A stretch of 64,000 nt of DNA from Fertoeibacter niger (GCF_009380135.2 NZ_WHUT02000004.1:124001-188000), one strand, 5' to 3'; shown: positions 1-8,721, counted from the first letter of the stretch. The notes: generated by a model not told the origin, from the letters alone. Numbers and translations are program-made.

Positions 1-25
1 TTCTGAAGGCCCTGCGCAAGGCCGG

Positions 26-49
26 AAAGCGCCGCCGCAGCGGCGTTTT
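26..49 (+). terminator. Rho-independent terminator of a gene left of the window
   Basis: The arms at 26-35 and 40-49 pair over about 10 bp (one G-U) around a 4-base CGCA loop, and the 3' arm ends in TTTT. It lies just inside the left edge and before the RTX gene, so it most likely ends a plus-strand gene that stops at or before position 6, where a TGA is visible. Too little of that gene is present to identify it. Confidence 0.6.
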
Positions 50-203
50 CATGCATGGGCAGACCCTGCGGCGCGGCCGGGCATCATTCCGCCATTTTCC
101 TTTGAAAACAACACATTTGTGTCCAGCATTCAGACACAGTTAACGCAAAGTCAAAGGGCATCAAGGCGGGCAGAGACTCCCTTTCACATCCAGTCGAGGT
201 GCC

Positions 204-1454
204 ATGACGAAACCGATCTTCCTGACGCCTGCCCTGGCGCTGCCGCTAAGCAGCCTTGCGGCGGGCCTTCTTTACGGCGGCGCGCATGCCGACCGGATGC
301 TGGGCTCTTCCGGCAATGACACGATGTTTGGCGGGGCCGGGGCCGACCTGATGCTGGGCAGCGGCGGCCATGACCAGCTCAGCGGCGGCGACGATGCCGA
401 CACCCTGTCTGGCGGAACCGGCAACGACCAGCTTTTTGGCGGCGATGGCGACGATTCGCTGCTGGGCGACGACGGCAATGACCTGCTGGATGGCGGGCTG
501 GGGATCGACCGGCTGTATGGCGGCGTCGGCAATGACACCGGTTACGGCGGCGATGGCGATGACAAGCTGTATGGCGGTCTGGGCGATGACCTGCTGTTCG
601 GCGATGCGGGCCGTGACATGCTGGAGGGCGGCGCGGGGCGTGACCGGCTTTACGGCGGCAATGATGCCGACACCCTGTTCGGCGGCACCGAGGATGACCG
701 GCTTTTTGGCGGGTCGGGCGAAGACAAGCTGTTTGGCGATGACGGCAACGACCTGCTGGAAGGCGGGCTTGGCAATGACGAGCTGTTTGGCGGGACCGGG
801 GCAGATACGCTTTATGGCGGATCAGGCCATGACAAGCTCTATGGCAGCCTGGGCGACGACCAGATTCTCGCGGAAAGCGGCAATGATCTGGTTTATGGCA
901 GCGAGGGCAGAGACAAGATTTATGGCGGGCATGATGCCGATACCCTGTATGGCGGGTCAGAGGATGACCAGCTTTACGGCGGCGATGGGGCAGACCGGCT
1001 GTTTGGCGGCAACGGGATCGACTGGCTGTATGGCGGCGATGCCAATGATGCGCTTTACGGCGATGGCGACGCGGACTTTGTCTATGGCGGCGACGGCAAC
1101 GATGCCATCTATGGCGGCGCGGGCGATGACAGCGTGTCGGGCGGGGCGGGCAATGACTGGCTGAACGGCAGCAAGGGCAAGGACGTGCTGAGCGGCGGGG
1201 ACGGTGCCGACAAGTTCGTTTTCCTGGCCGGGTCATCCAAAGACCGGATCAAGGATTTCGACGTGAACGAGGGCGACCGGATCGTGCTGGATCGCAATCT
1301 GTGGAGCGGCAGTCTGACCGCGGCGCAAGTGGTGCAGCGTTTCGGCGAGGTGGACGGCCGCGACCTGATCCTGGACTTTGGCGGCGGGAACGAGCTGAAG
1401 ATCGACGGTTTCAGCGAACTGCCCTGGCTGTTCGCCTTTGTGGACATTGTCTGA
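204..1454 (+). CDS. RTX (hemolysin-type calcium-binding repeat) protein
   Basis: A 416-residue acidic protein built almost entirely from glycine/aspartate nonapeptides of the GGxGxDxLx type (about residues 32-335), each pair of which normally forms a Ca2+-binding beta-roll. The C-terminal block (about 336-416, containing DKFVF and DRIKDFD) resembles the end of type I secreted RTX proteins, so export by an ABC/MFP/TolC system is likely, but no such transporter is nearby. Oddly, residues 1-29 are hydrophobic and signal-like (LALPLSSLAAGLLYGGAHA), which type I substrates do not need. There is no enzymatic or adhesin domain, so its role is unknown. Start ATG 204 follows a GAGG-type ribosome site. 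A 6-bp inverted repeat (118-123/133-138, TGTGTC/GACACA) in the leader could be an operator, but this is weak. Confidence 0.85.
   Translation: MTKPIFLTPALALPLSSLAAGLLYGGAHADRMLGSSGNDTMFGGAGADLMLGSGGHDQLSGGDDADTLSGGTGNDQLFGGDGDDSLLGDDGNDLLDGGLGIDRLYGGVGNDTGYGGDGDDKLYGGLGDDLLFGDAGRDMLEGGAGRDRLYGGNDADTLFGGTEDDRLFGGSGEDKLFGDDGNDLLEGGLGNDELFGGTGADTLYGGSGHDKLYGSLGDDQILAESGNDLVYGSEGRDKIYGGHDADTLYGGSEDDQLYGGDGADRLFGGNGIDWLYGGDANDALYGDGDADFVYGGDGNDAIYGGAGDDSVSGGAGNDWLNGSKGKDVLSGGDGADKFVFLAGSSKDRIKDFDVNEGDRIVLDRNLWSGSLTAAQVVQRFGEVDGRDLILDFGGGNELKIDGFSELPWLFAFVDIV
393..1202 (+). repeat. 270-bp higher-order repeat (3 copies) inside the RTX gene
   Basis: Within the nonapeptide array the octapeptide DADTL(S/F/Y)GG recurs at residues 64, 154 and 244, exactly 90 residues (10 nonapeptides, 270 bp) apart. 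The flanks also agree: GNDLLDGG at 91 and GNDLLEGG at 181; DRLFGG at about 165 and DQLYGG at about 255. The units begin near 393, 663 and 933. The copies have diverged, which points to old segmental duplications rather than recent expansion. Confidence 0.75.
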
Positions 1455-1458
1455 CGCA

Positions 1459-1489
1459 GGGCTGACCGGGGGCTGACACAGGGGCTGAC
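1459..1489 (+). repeat. Short GGGCTGAC direct repeats after the RTX stop codon
   Basis: Three copies of GGGCTGAC start at 1459, 1470 and 1482, immediately after the RTX stop codon. They look like slippage products in non-coding sequence. No function is evident. Confidence 0.5.
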
Positions 1490-1530
1490 CGGGCGCAGGT
1501 CCGGTCGGTGCATAGCAGTCGGCACGCATG

Positions 1531-1562
1531 AAAAGGCCGCGGGGCATGACATCCCCGCGGCC
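1531..1562 (-). terminator. Terminator of mdh
   Basis: A perfect 10-bp stem (1535-1544 with 1553-1562) closes an 8-base loop. On the minus strand the stem is followed by TTTT (complement of 1531-1534). It lies 18 bases past the mdh stop codon, and may also limit transcription coming from the RTX gene. Confidence 0.8.
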
Positions 1563-1579
1563 CGTATTCTGTCCGCCGT

Positions 1580-2566
<987 letters not shown>

Positions 2567-2752
2567 TCATGTGACGCGGCGATGGGTAGCCCTTCACCGG
2601 CCACCGCGCAAGCCTGCTGCGGCGCGGCGGGGGTTGCGGCTGCCTGCGCAGGGAATGTTTGCGCTAAAGCCGGGCGGCAGGGGGGCGGGGATGCGGGTTG
2701 CCGTATCCCAATGTATACCGGGCCAGGCAGAAGTGATTCGGGGCGGGGGTGC

Positions 2753-3499
2753 ATGGAGGGCGGGGTATTCTGGGCATTGGCCGTGCTGGCCGCGCTGCTG
2801 ATCGGGCTCAGCAAGGGCGGCCTGCCGGTGGTGGGGATGCTGGGCGTGCCGGTGCTGTCGCTGGTCATCTCACCCGTCACCGCTGCGGGCATGCTGCTGC
2901 CGATCTTCGTGGCGTCCGACATCTTCGGGCTGTGGGCTTACCGGCGGAACTTCGATCTGCGGGTGCTGAAGATCCTGATCCCGGCCACCACGCTGGGCGT
3001 GGCCTTTGGCTGGGCCACGGCCAGCATCGTGCCGGAACGGCTGGTGACGGGGCTGGTGGGGCTGATCGGCGCCAGTTTTGCGGCACATCTTCTGTTGCGC
3101 CGGGGCGAGCGGCCCGCGCGTGAGGCAAGGGTGGGGCCGGGGCTGTTCTGGGGGGCCGCGGCAGGCTTCACCAGTTTTGTCAGCCATGCGGGTGCCCCGC
3201 CCTATCAGGTCTACGTCCTGCCGCTGCGGCTGGAAAAGGCGGTGTTCGCGGGCACCTCGACCATTCTGTTCGCCTATGTGAATGCGATCAAACTGGTGCC
3301 CTATGCCGCGCTGGGGCAACTTACGCCCGCCAATCTGGCGGTGTCGGCCTGGCTGATGCTGCCCGCCGTGGCGGCGGTGTTCCTGGGGGTGCGGCTGGTG
3401 CGCTGGCTGCCGGAAAAGCTGTTCTTCCGGCTGGTGGTCTGGGCCTTGCTGCTGGTGTCGCTGCGGCTAATGTGGCAGGCGGCGCAATTCGGCATCTGA
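2753..3499 (+). CDS. TSUP (TauE/SafE-like) family membrane permease
   Basis: A 248-residue integral membrane protein with about seven or eight hydrophobic segments in the TauE/SafE/TSUP arrangement. It has an N-terminal half with a glycine-rich first helix (LLIGLSKGGLPVVGMLG, about 13-29), a polar loop near residue 120 (RRGERPAREAR), and a C-terminal half starting GLFWGAAAGFTSFVSHAG. The family exports or imports sulfite, sulfoacetate or related organosulfur anions; the substrate cannot be told from the sequence. The frame is open far upstream, antisense to mdh. I take ATG 2753 as the start because the membrane domain begins directly after it. It is divergent from mdh, with 210 bases between the start codons. 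Confidence 0.85.
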   Translation: MEGGVFWALAVLAALLIGLSKGGLPVVGMLGVPVLSLVISPVTAAGMLLPIFVASDIFGLWAYRRNFDLRVLKILIPATTLGVAFGWATASIVPERLVTGLVGLIGASFAAHLLLRRGERPAREARVGPGLFWGAAAGFTSFVSHAGAPPYQVYVLPLRLEKAVFAGTSTILFAYVNAIKLVPYAALGQLTPANLAVSAWLMLPAVAAVFLGVRLVRWLPEKLFFRLVVWALLLVSLRLMWQAAQFGI

Positions 3500-3545
3500 T
3501 GGCCTTGTGGCGCAATCTGCGGGAAAAACCGGTCGGGGGCAGGGC

Positions 3546-4688
3546 GTGACACTTTATCTGCATATTGGTGTCAGCAAGACCGGCACATCCTCGATACAGG
3601 AATTTCTGCACATCAACCGCGCGGCCTTGCCCCGGCATGGCTTTCTGGTGCCGGCGACGCTTGTCTCGCGCAATCACCGCAACCTTGCCATCTATGCGCT
3701 GGATGACGATGTGATCGACAATCCAAAGATTGCGGCGCAACTGACGACGCCCGCGGCAATTGCCGCCTTCCGCATGGCCTTCGGGGATGCGTTGATAGCG
3801 GAATCAAGAACCTGGCCGCCGGGCGCACATGTGGTCATCAGCGCGGAACAGATGACACATCTGACGCGACCCACGGAATTTGCGCGGCTGAAGGGGCTGC
3901 TGGATGAACTTGGGCACGCTGTGCGGATCGTGGTCTATGTGCGGCGGCAGGATCTGCATTTCACCAGCGCCTATTCGCAGGGCATCAAGGGCGGGCTGGA
4001 CATTGACCTGATCCCTCCGGCAGCGGATGTGGCAGAGGATGGCCCCGACCACGGGCGGTTTCACAGCCGCGATTATGCGCGGTTTCTGGCCCCCTGGGCG
4101 GCGACATTCGGCACGCCGTACGTCATCCTGCGGGTGTTCGAGCGCGGTCAGATGCAGGGCGGCGATGTCATCACGGATTTCGCGCAGGCCATCGGGCTGC
4201 CGATGGGGGGTGATCTGCTGCGCCCGCAATATCAGAACCTCAGCCTTGATTTGCGCACCATCGCCTATCTGCGCGGAATGACTGCCCATTTCCCGCGCTT
4301 CATCGACGGCAAGCGCAACAAGCGCCGGGTGCGCCTGATCGCCCTGTTGGAGCAGGTATCAGACGGGCCGCCTCCGCGGTTGGAGCCGGAAGTGGCGCGC
4401 GCTTTTCTGGCGGGTTTCACCGAGGGCAATCAGACCGTGGCCCGCGAATTTCTTGGGCGCGCGGACGGGCGGCTGTTCCACGACCCGGTGGCCGACAGTC
4501 CCGGCATCGCACCGGGTTTGGACGCAGAGCAGGCCGTGCAGATCACGCTCCGGCTGTGCGGTGCGCTGCCCTTTGCCGGGCGTGACCACGCCGCCACATT
4601 CCGCCAAGCACTCGCCGCCTGCGATGATCCGGCGGATCTGTCGGCCATTCTTGGCGTGGCGGCCCGGGTGCTGCGCCCGTTGCTTTAG
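3546..4688 (+). CDS. Sulfotransferase-like P-loop protein of unknown substrate
   Basis: About 380 residues beginning LYLHIGVSKTGTSSIQ. This N-terminal beta strand plus P-loop is the 5'-phosphosulfate-binding signature seen in PAPS sulfotransferases and their relatives. A second typical element, VRIVVYVRRQDLHFTSAYSQ, lies near residue 130 and corresponds to the 3'-phosphate-binding Arg/Ser region. I place the start at GTG 3546, next to the domain and behind a GGGGGCAGGG tract; an in-frame GTG at 3507 would add 13 unconserved residues. The C-terminal third has no recognisable domain. The stop overlaps the convergent gene at 4685 by 4 bases. Transfer to a surface glycan or lipid is possible, but this is inferred from the fold only. 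Confidence 0.65.
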   Translation: MTLYLHIGVSKTGTSSIQEFLHINRAALPRHGFLVPATLVSRNHRNLAIYALDDDVIDNPKIAAQLTTPAAIAAFRMAFGDALIAESRTWPPGAHVVISAEQMTHLTRPTEFARLKGLLDELGHAVRIVVYVRRQDLHFTSAYSQGIKGGLDIDLIPPAADVAEDGPDHGRFHSRDYARFLAPWAATFGTPYVILRVFERGQMQGGDVITDFAQAIGLPMGGDLLRPQYQNLSLDLRTIAYLRGMTAHFPRFIDGKRNKRRVRLIALLEQVSDGPPPRLEPEVARAFLAGFTEGNQTVAREFLGRADGRLFHDPVADSPGIAPGLDAEQAVQITLRLCGALPFAGRDHAATFRQALAACDDPADLSAILGVAARVLRPLL

Positions 4689-4996
4689 GCGGGCGCACCG
4701 CTTGCGGGCAATTCCTCGACCACCGTCTCGAACCCCTCGCCCGAGGCGACGAGACAGGTCATGCCATTGGGCAGGGTGACGGTGATCGTCCACGTGCCCG
4801 AAGCATCGGATGCGTAAAGCTCCATCACGGTGCTGTTGGCGGCGATCCCCATGCCGCGCCGGGTTTCACCATATTTTCCAGCGAGTTGCCCGGTGACAGT
4901 ATCGCGTGCGGCGCATTGCGGTGCGGCGTGGCCGGTCTGCACCGCCAGGATCAGGGCCACGAAACCGAAGGACAGGGCAAACAGGTTGCGGGTCAT
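4685..4996 (-). CDS. Small predicted periplasmic protein
   Basis: A protein of 103 residues when started at ATG 4996, which gives a clean signal peptide (MTRNLFALSFGFVALILAV followed by QTGHAAPQ). An upstream ATG at 5029 would bury that signal behind a basic stretch. The mature part has two cysteines, near residues 28 and 80, that could form a disulfide bond, and a central beta-rich segment (GTWTITVTLPNGMTCLV). I do not recognise the family with confidence. It is convergent with the sulfotransferase-like gene, the two stop codons overlapping by 4 bases, and divergent from mcl2. Confidence 0.65.
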   Translation of the reverse strand: MTRNLFALSFGFVALILAVQTGHAAPQCAARDTVTGQLAGKYGETRRGMGIAANSTVMELYASDASGTWTITVTLPNGMTCLVASGEGFETVVEELPASGAPA

Positions 4997-5224
4997 CAAA
5001 CGGCCTTTCCGGGGCGGCGGGCGGGCCATCCGGGGCCCGTTGCGGCAGCCCTCATCAGTTGCGGCGCCTTGGTGGCGTCATGGGAAAAGCATGCGCGGGC
5101 TTTGCGCAAAATCCGTTAACGCCGCGCCCGGCGGGGGGCGGATTTCTGCGTCGCGGCAAATCTGTTCTTGCCGAATATGCTGAAAATGTGATCCACAACG
5201 AAATATTCTTGCTTGGAGAGAATC

Positions 5225-6079
5225 ATGGCCATCGCCCGCCCCTACCGCTCGGTGCTGTATATTCCCGGATCGAAAGACCGCGCTCTGGAGAAGGCACGCG
5301 ATCTGCCCGCCGATGCGATCATCTTTGATCTGGAGGATGCGGTGGCGGCCGATGAAAAGGGGAATGCCCGGGCCTTGCTGGCAGAAACGCTGGCCAGTGC
5401 CGATTACGGCAGCCGCGCGAAAATCGTGCGGGTGAACGGGCTGGATACACCCTGGGGTCGCGATGATCTGGCGGCCTTTGCCGGGATGGCGGTTGACGCG
5501 CTGCTGATCCCCAAGGTGTCGTCGCCCGCCGATCTGGATGCGGTGGCCGCGCTGGTGCCGGACCTGCCGCTGTGGGCGATGATGGAAACCGCGCTGGGGA
5601 TGCTGAACGCGGCCGCGATTGCCGCCCACCCGCGCCTTTCAGGCATGGTCATGGGCACCAATGATCTGGCCAAGGAACTAGGCAGCCGGTTCCGCCCTGA
5701 CCGCCTGCCCTTGCAGGCCGGGTTGGGGCTGTGCCTGCTTGCGGCCAAGGCGCGGGGGCTGGTGATCATTGACGGGGTTTACAACGCCTTCAAGGATGAC
5801 GATGGCCTGCGCGCCGAATGCGAACAGGGCCGCGACATGGGCTTTGACGGCAAGACGCTGATCCACCCCGCGCAACTGGCGGTGGCCAACACCGCCTTTG
5901 CCCCGTCGGAGGCCGAGGTGACGCTGGCCCGCCGCCAGATCGACGCTTTTGCAGCAGCGGAACAACTTGGGCAGGGTGTGGCGGTTGTGGATGGCAAGAT
6001 CGTCGAGAACCTGCATATCGTGACGGCGCGGCAGACTCTGGCAAAGGCCGAGGCGATTGCCGCGATGGACGCGACCTGA
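5225..6079 (+). CDS. mcl2: HpcH/HpaI-type CoA lyase, probable (3S)-malyl-CoA thioesterase
   Basis: A 284-residue CitE/HpcH TIM-barrel protein. It shows RSVLYIPGSKDRALEKA (8-24), the acidic metal and substrate motif DLEDAV (35-40), and MMETALGM with the metal-binding glutamate. The first gene of a cluster ending in mesaconyl-CoA hydratase, it most likely hydrolyses (3S)-malyl-CoA to malate and CoA in the ethylmalonyl-CoA pathway, as Mcl2 does in Rhodobacter. Short CitE-like proteins can also be beta-methylmalyl-CoA or citryl-CoA lyases, but the location favours Mcl2. ATG 5225 is preferred over the in-frame TTG 5213 because a GGAGAG ribosome site (5215-5220) precedes it. Confidence 0.85.
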   Translation: MAIARPYRSVLYIPGSKDRALEKARDLPADAIIFDLEDAVAADEKGNARALLAETLASADYGSRAKIVRVNGLDTPWGRDDLAAFAGMAVDALLIPKVSSPADLDAVAALVPDLPLWAMMETALGMLNAAAIAAHPRLSGMVMGTNDLAKELGSRFRPDRLPLQAGLGLCLLAAKARGLVIIDGVYNAFKDDDGLRAECEQGRDMGFDGKTLIHPAQLAVANTAFAPSEAEVTLARRQIDAFAAAEQLGQGVAVVDGKIVENLHIVTARQTLAKAEAIAAMDAT

Positions 6080-6088
6080 GGTGGCAGC

Positions 6089-6634
6089 ATGATCCTGTTG
6101 ATAGTCGGCATCGCCCTGTGGGCCGGTGCGCATTTCTTCAAACGGTTGGCCCCGGAACGGCGGGCCGCGATGGGCGACAAGGGCAAGGGGCTGGTGGCCG
6201 TGCTGCTGGCACTGGCGCTGGTGCTGATGATCATCGGCTATCGCAATGCCGATTTTGTGCCGGTCTGGACGCCGCCCGCGTTCCTGACCCACCTGAACAA
6301 CCTGCTGATGATACTGGCGTTTTACCTTTACGCCGCATCCGGTGCGAAAACCTGGATCGCGCGGAAAATCCGCCACCCGCAGCTGACGGCGGTAAAGACC
6401 TGGGCCGTGGCGCATCTGCTGGTGAATGGCGATCTGGCGTCGATCTTGCTGTTCGGTGGCATGCTGGCCTGGGCCGTGGCCGAGGTGATCCTGATCAACA
6501 AGGCCGAGCCGCGCTGGGTGCCGCCCGCCAAGGGCCCGGTCCGCAAGGAATATACCGCCGTCATCGCCACGCTGGTTGTCGTGGGTCTGGTGATGGCGAT
6601 CCACAACTGGCTGGGCGTGCAGCCCTGGGGATGA
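6089..6634 (+). CDS. NnrU family membrane protein
   Basis: A 181-residue protein with about five or six hydrophobic helices, matching the NnrU family first noted beside denitrification genes. HxxxxL-type histidines near residues 12, 71, 104 and 110 (GAHFF, HLNNL, HPQLTAVK, AHLLVNGD) could bind heme or quinone, but this is inferred. It sits 9 bases behind mcl2 and 4 bases before the DUF1737 gene, so it is cotranscribed with the ethylmalonyl-CoA genes. Its biochemical function is unknown, and no denitrification gene is in the window. Confidence 0.85.
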   Translation: MILLIVGIALWAGAHFFKRLAPERRAAMGDKGKGLVAVLLALALVLMIIGYRNADFVPVWTPPAFLTHLNNLLMILAFYLYAASGAKTWIARKIRHPQLTAVKTWAVAHLLVNGDLASILLFGGMLAWAVAEVILINKAEPRWVPPAKGPVRKEYTAVIATLVVVGLVMAIHNWLGVQPWG

Positions 6635-6638
6635 TGCG

Positions 6639-6842
6639 ATGAAGCTTTACCGTTTCCTGTCGGAAGATGACACGTCGGCCTTTTGCCACAAGGTCACGGC
6701 GGCGCTGAACAAGGGCTGGGCGCTGCATGGTGCCCCGACCTATGCCTTTGACGCGGCGCGCGGCGTGATGCGCTGCGGGCAGGCGGTGGTGAAGGATGCC
6801 CATGGCGAATACACCCCCGCAACAAAGCTGGGCGATCAGTGA
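6639..6842 (+). CDS. DUF1737 domain protein
   Basis: A 67-residue soluble protein, essentially a single DUF1737 domain. It starts MKLYRFLSEDDTSAFCHKV and contains the family-typical ALNKGWALHGAPTYAFD. One cysteine lies in each half (about 16 and 47). The stop codon overlaps the start of mch in a TGATG junction, so translation of the two is probably coupled. Function is unknown. Its fixed place between mcl2 and mch hints at an accessory role for one of those enzymes, which is inference only. Confidence 0.85.
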   Translation: MKLYRFLSEDDTSAFCHKVTAALNKGWALHGAPTYAFDAARGVMRCGQAVVKDAHGEYTPATKLGDQ

Positions 6843-7864
6843 TGAAGACCAATCCGGGGCGGTTTTTCGAGGATTACCGGCTGGGCGAGATCATCGCCCA
6901 TGCCGTGCCGCGCACGGTCAAGATGGGCGAGCGCACCTTGTATCATGCGCTGTATCCGGCGCGGCACGCGTTGCATTCGTCAGATGAATTTGCCAAGACC
7001 TGCGGCCTGCCGTTCAGCCCGCTGGATGATCTGATCGCGTTTCATGTGGTGTTCGGCAAGACGGTGCCCGACATCTCGCTGAATGCGGTGGCCAATCTGG
7101 GCTATGCCGAGGGGCGCTGGCTGGGTCAGGTCTGGCCGGGCGATACGCTGCGGTCCGAAAGCACGGTGATCGGGCTGAAGGAAAACTCCAGCGGCACATC
7201 GGGCGTGGTCTATGTGCGCACGCGGGGGCTGAACCAGCATGACGAAGTGGTGCTGGATTATGTGCGCTGGGTGATGGTGCGCAAGCGGGGGCATGGCCCT
7301 GCCCCCGAGGCGGTGGTTCCTGCCCTGGCATCGGTGGTGGCGCCCGATGCCCTGCCCATCCCCCGGGGCCTTGATTTCACGCGGTATGATTTCGCGCTGG
7401 CCGGAGAGCCGCACCGCTGGGGCGACTATGCCGTGGGTGAGAAGATCGACCATGTGGATGGCGTTACGCTGGAAGAGGCCGAGCATATGCTGGCCACGCG
7501 CCTGTGGCAGAACACCGCCAAGGTGCATTTCGATGCGACGCAGCGGGCCGATGGCCGACGGCTGATCTATGGCGGGCATATCATCAGCCTGGCGCGGGCG
7601 CTGTCATTCAACGGGCTGGCCAATGCGCAGTTGATGGTGGCACTGAACGGCGGCGCGCATGCCAACCCGGCCTTTGCCGGTGATACGGTGCGCGCCTGGT
7701 CCGAAGTGCTGGACCGCGCCGAAACCCCCGCCCCCGGCGTGGGCGCGCTGCGCCTGCGGCTGGTGGCGACAAAGGGTGCGCCCTTTGCCTTGCGGGGTGA
7801 GGATGGCAAATACCTGCCAGATGTTCTGCTTGATCTGGATTACTGGGCTTTGGTGCCACTGTGA
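6842..7864 (+). CDS. mch: Mesaconyl-CoA hydratase (beta-methylmalyl-CoA dehydratase), MaoC type
   Basis: A 340-residue double MaoC-like (hot-dog) protein that interconverts mesaconyl-C1-CoA and beta-methylmalyl-CoA in the ethylmalonyl-CoA pathway. The length and the opening (NPGRFFEDYRLGEIIAHAVP, then KMGERTLYHALYPARHALHSSDEF) match the Rhodobacter enzyme. The second hot-dog half starts near residue 175 (YDFALAGEPHRWGDYAVGEKIDH) and keeps the hydratase-like segment IYGGHIISLARALSFNG. ATG 6842 is used; a GTG at 6839 lies one codon earlier. With mcl2 it provides two steps of C2 assimilation whose products enter the TCA cycle. Confidence 0.93.
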   Translation: MKTNPGRFFEDYRLGEIIAHAVPRTVKMGERTLYHALYPARHALHSSDEFAKTCGLPFSPLDDLIAFHVVFGKTVPDISLNAVANLGYAEGRWLGQVWPGDTLRSESTVIGLKENSSGTSGVVYVRTRGLNQHDEVVLDYVRWVMVRKRGHGPAPEAVVPALASVVAPDALPIPRGLDFTRYDFALAGEPHRWGDYAVGEKIDHVDGVTLEEAEHMLATRLWQNTAKVHFDATQRADGRRLIYGGHIISLARALSFNGLANAQLMVALNGGAHANPAFAGDTVRAWSEVLDRAETPAPGVGALRLRLVATKGAPFALRGEDGKYLPDVLLDLDYWALVPL

Positions 7865-7878
7865 TGCGCAATTGCGCA
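7865..7878. promoter_or_regulatory. 14-bp perfect palindrome directly after mch
   Basis: TGCGCAATTGCGCA begins on the base after the mch stop codon. Both arms (TGCGCAA and TTGCGCA) occur again, 13 bases apart, between lrp and trxB. It could be an operator for the TorF-like gene downstream or a small hairpin; it has no T-run to act as a terminator. Confidence 0.4.
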
Positions 7879-7974
7879 GCGTGGGGTTCATATTGACTGC
7901 ACAGTCAGAATCCAATTGACGCAGCCCCGCCGCTATGGCCCACTTTGATCAACGCCACGTGATGAGGTTGACCG

Positions 7975-8622
7975 ATGCGCCTGCGCCCCGCCTTTTCGGC
8001 CCCGTTTCTGACGCTTTCGCTGGCTGCCCTGCCCGGCCTTGTGGCCGCGCAGGAAATTTCCGTCTACGCGGGCTTTGCCCTGACCAGCGAATATGTGTCA
8101 AGCGGGTTGAAACAATCTGACGGGCCCGCCCTGCAACCCTATGTCGAGGCAGAGATAAACGGGTTCTACGCGGGCATCTGGGCATCGAACACCGACAGCA
8201 CGTTGGTGGGGGCAAAATCCGAGGTCGATCTTTACTTCGGCTACCGCAACACGGTGGGCGCGCTCAGCTATGATCTGGGCTATGCGCGCTATTTCTACTT
8301 CAGCCCCGATGACGATTGCTGCGGCGAATTCACGCTGGCGCTGGATTACGCGCTGGGGGATGTGGCCTCGGTCGGCCTGTACGTGTCGCATGACCCCGAG
8401 GCGAATTCGCTGAGCCCGGTCGCGCGGTTCGACTATTACGCCAGTGACGCGATCAGCCTGGCCACCACCTATGGCCGGTCGGACGGCAGCCATAACTACT
8501 GGACGGCGGGCGGCAGCTATGCGCTGTCAGACACCACCGCGCTGGACCTGACATGGCATGACAGCAACATTGACGAAGGCATCGCCGTGCTGTCGCTGTC
8601 GATGGATTTTTCGCTGCGCTGA
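7975..8622 (+). CDS. TorF/Gcw_chp-type putative outer-membrane porin
   Basis: A 215-residue exported beta-rich protein. The signal peptide is residues 1-25 (FLTLSLAALPGLVAAQE). The mature start, EISVYAGFALTSEYVSSGLKQSDGPALQPYVE, is the typical opening of the Gcw_chp (TorF) family, and alternating aromatic strands continue to the end (LSLSMDFSLR, with a near-C-terminal phenylalanine). It probably forms a small outer-membrane barrel; no transport substrate is known from the sequence. It stands alone between mch and sdhC, preceded by a 110-base gap that holds a palindrome. Confidence 0.8.
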   Translation: MRLRPAFSAPFLTLSLAALPGLVAAQEISVYAGFALTSEYVSSGLKQSDGPALQPYVEAEINGFYAGIWASNTDSTLVGAKSEVDLYFGYRNTVGALSYDLGYARYFYFSPDDDCCGEFTLALDYALGDVASVGLYVSHDPEANSLSPVARFDYYASDAISLATTYGRSDGSHNYWTAGGSYALSDTTALDLTWHDSNIDEGIAVLSLSMDFSLR

Positions 8623-8677
8623 GATCCGGCAGGTGGCCACAGCCACGCCTTCCGCCCGCATCAACATGGCCGGAAAG

Positions 8678-8721
8678 GGCGTGATTTTTGTGATCACGCC
8701 CTAAAAATTTGTGATCACAAA
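8678..8721 (+). promoter_or_regulatory. Two TTTGTGATCAC boxes 21 bp apart upstream of sdhC
   Basis: The 11-mer TTTGTGATCAC occurs at 8687-8697 and again at 8708-8718, exactly 21 bp (two helical turns) apart. The downstream copy is the core of a perfect 14-bp palindrome, TTTGTGATCACAAA (8708-8721). The upstream copy lies in an 8-bp inverted repeat GGCGTGAT/ATCACGCC (8678-8685/8693-8700). This is the layout of a cooperative repressor or activator operator in the 245-base sdh leader. The TTGT-ACAA symmetry resembles GntR-family (FCD) sites and, less closely, CRP/FNR sites. The regulator is not identified. Confidence 0.6.

Noticed and set aside
379..1236. Long minus-strand reading frame opposite the RTX repeats (Arg/His-rich)
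   Set aside because: Product of glycine/aspartate codons read backwards; low-complexity, with no family similarity.
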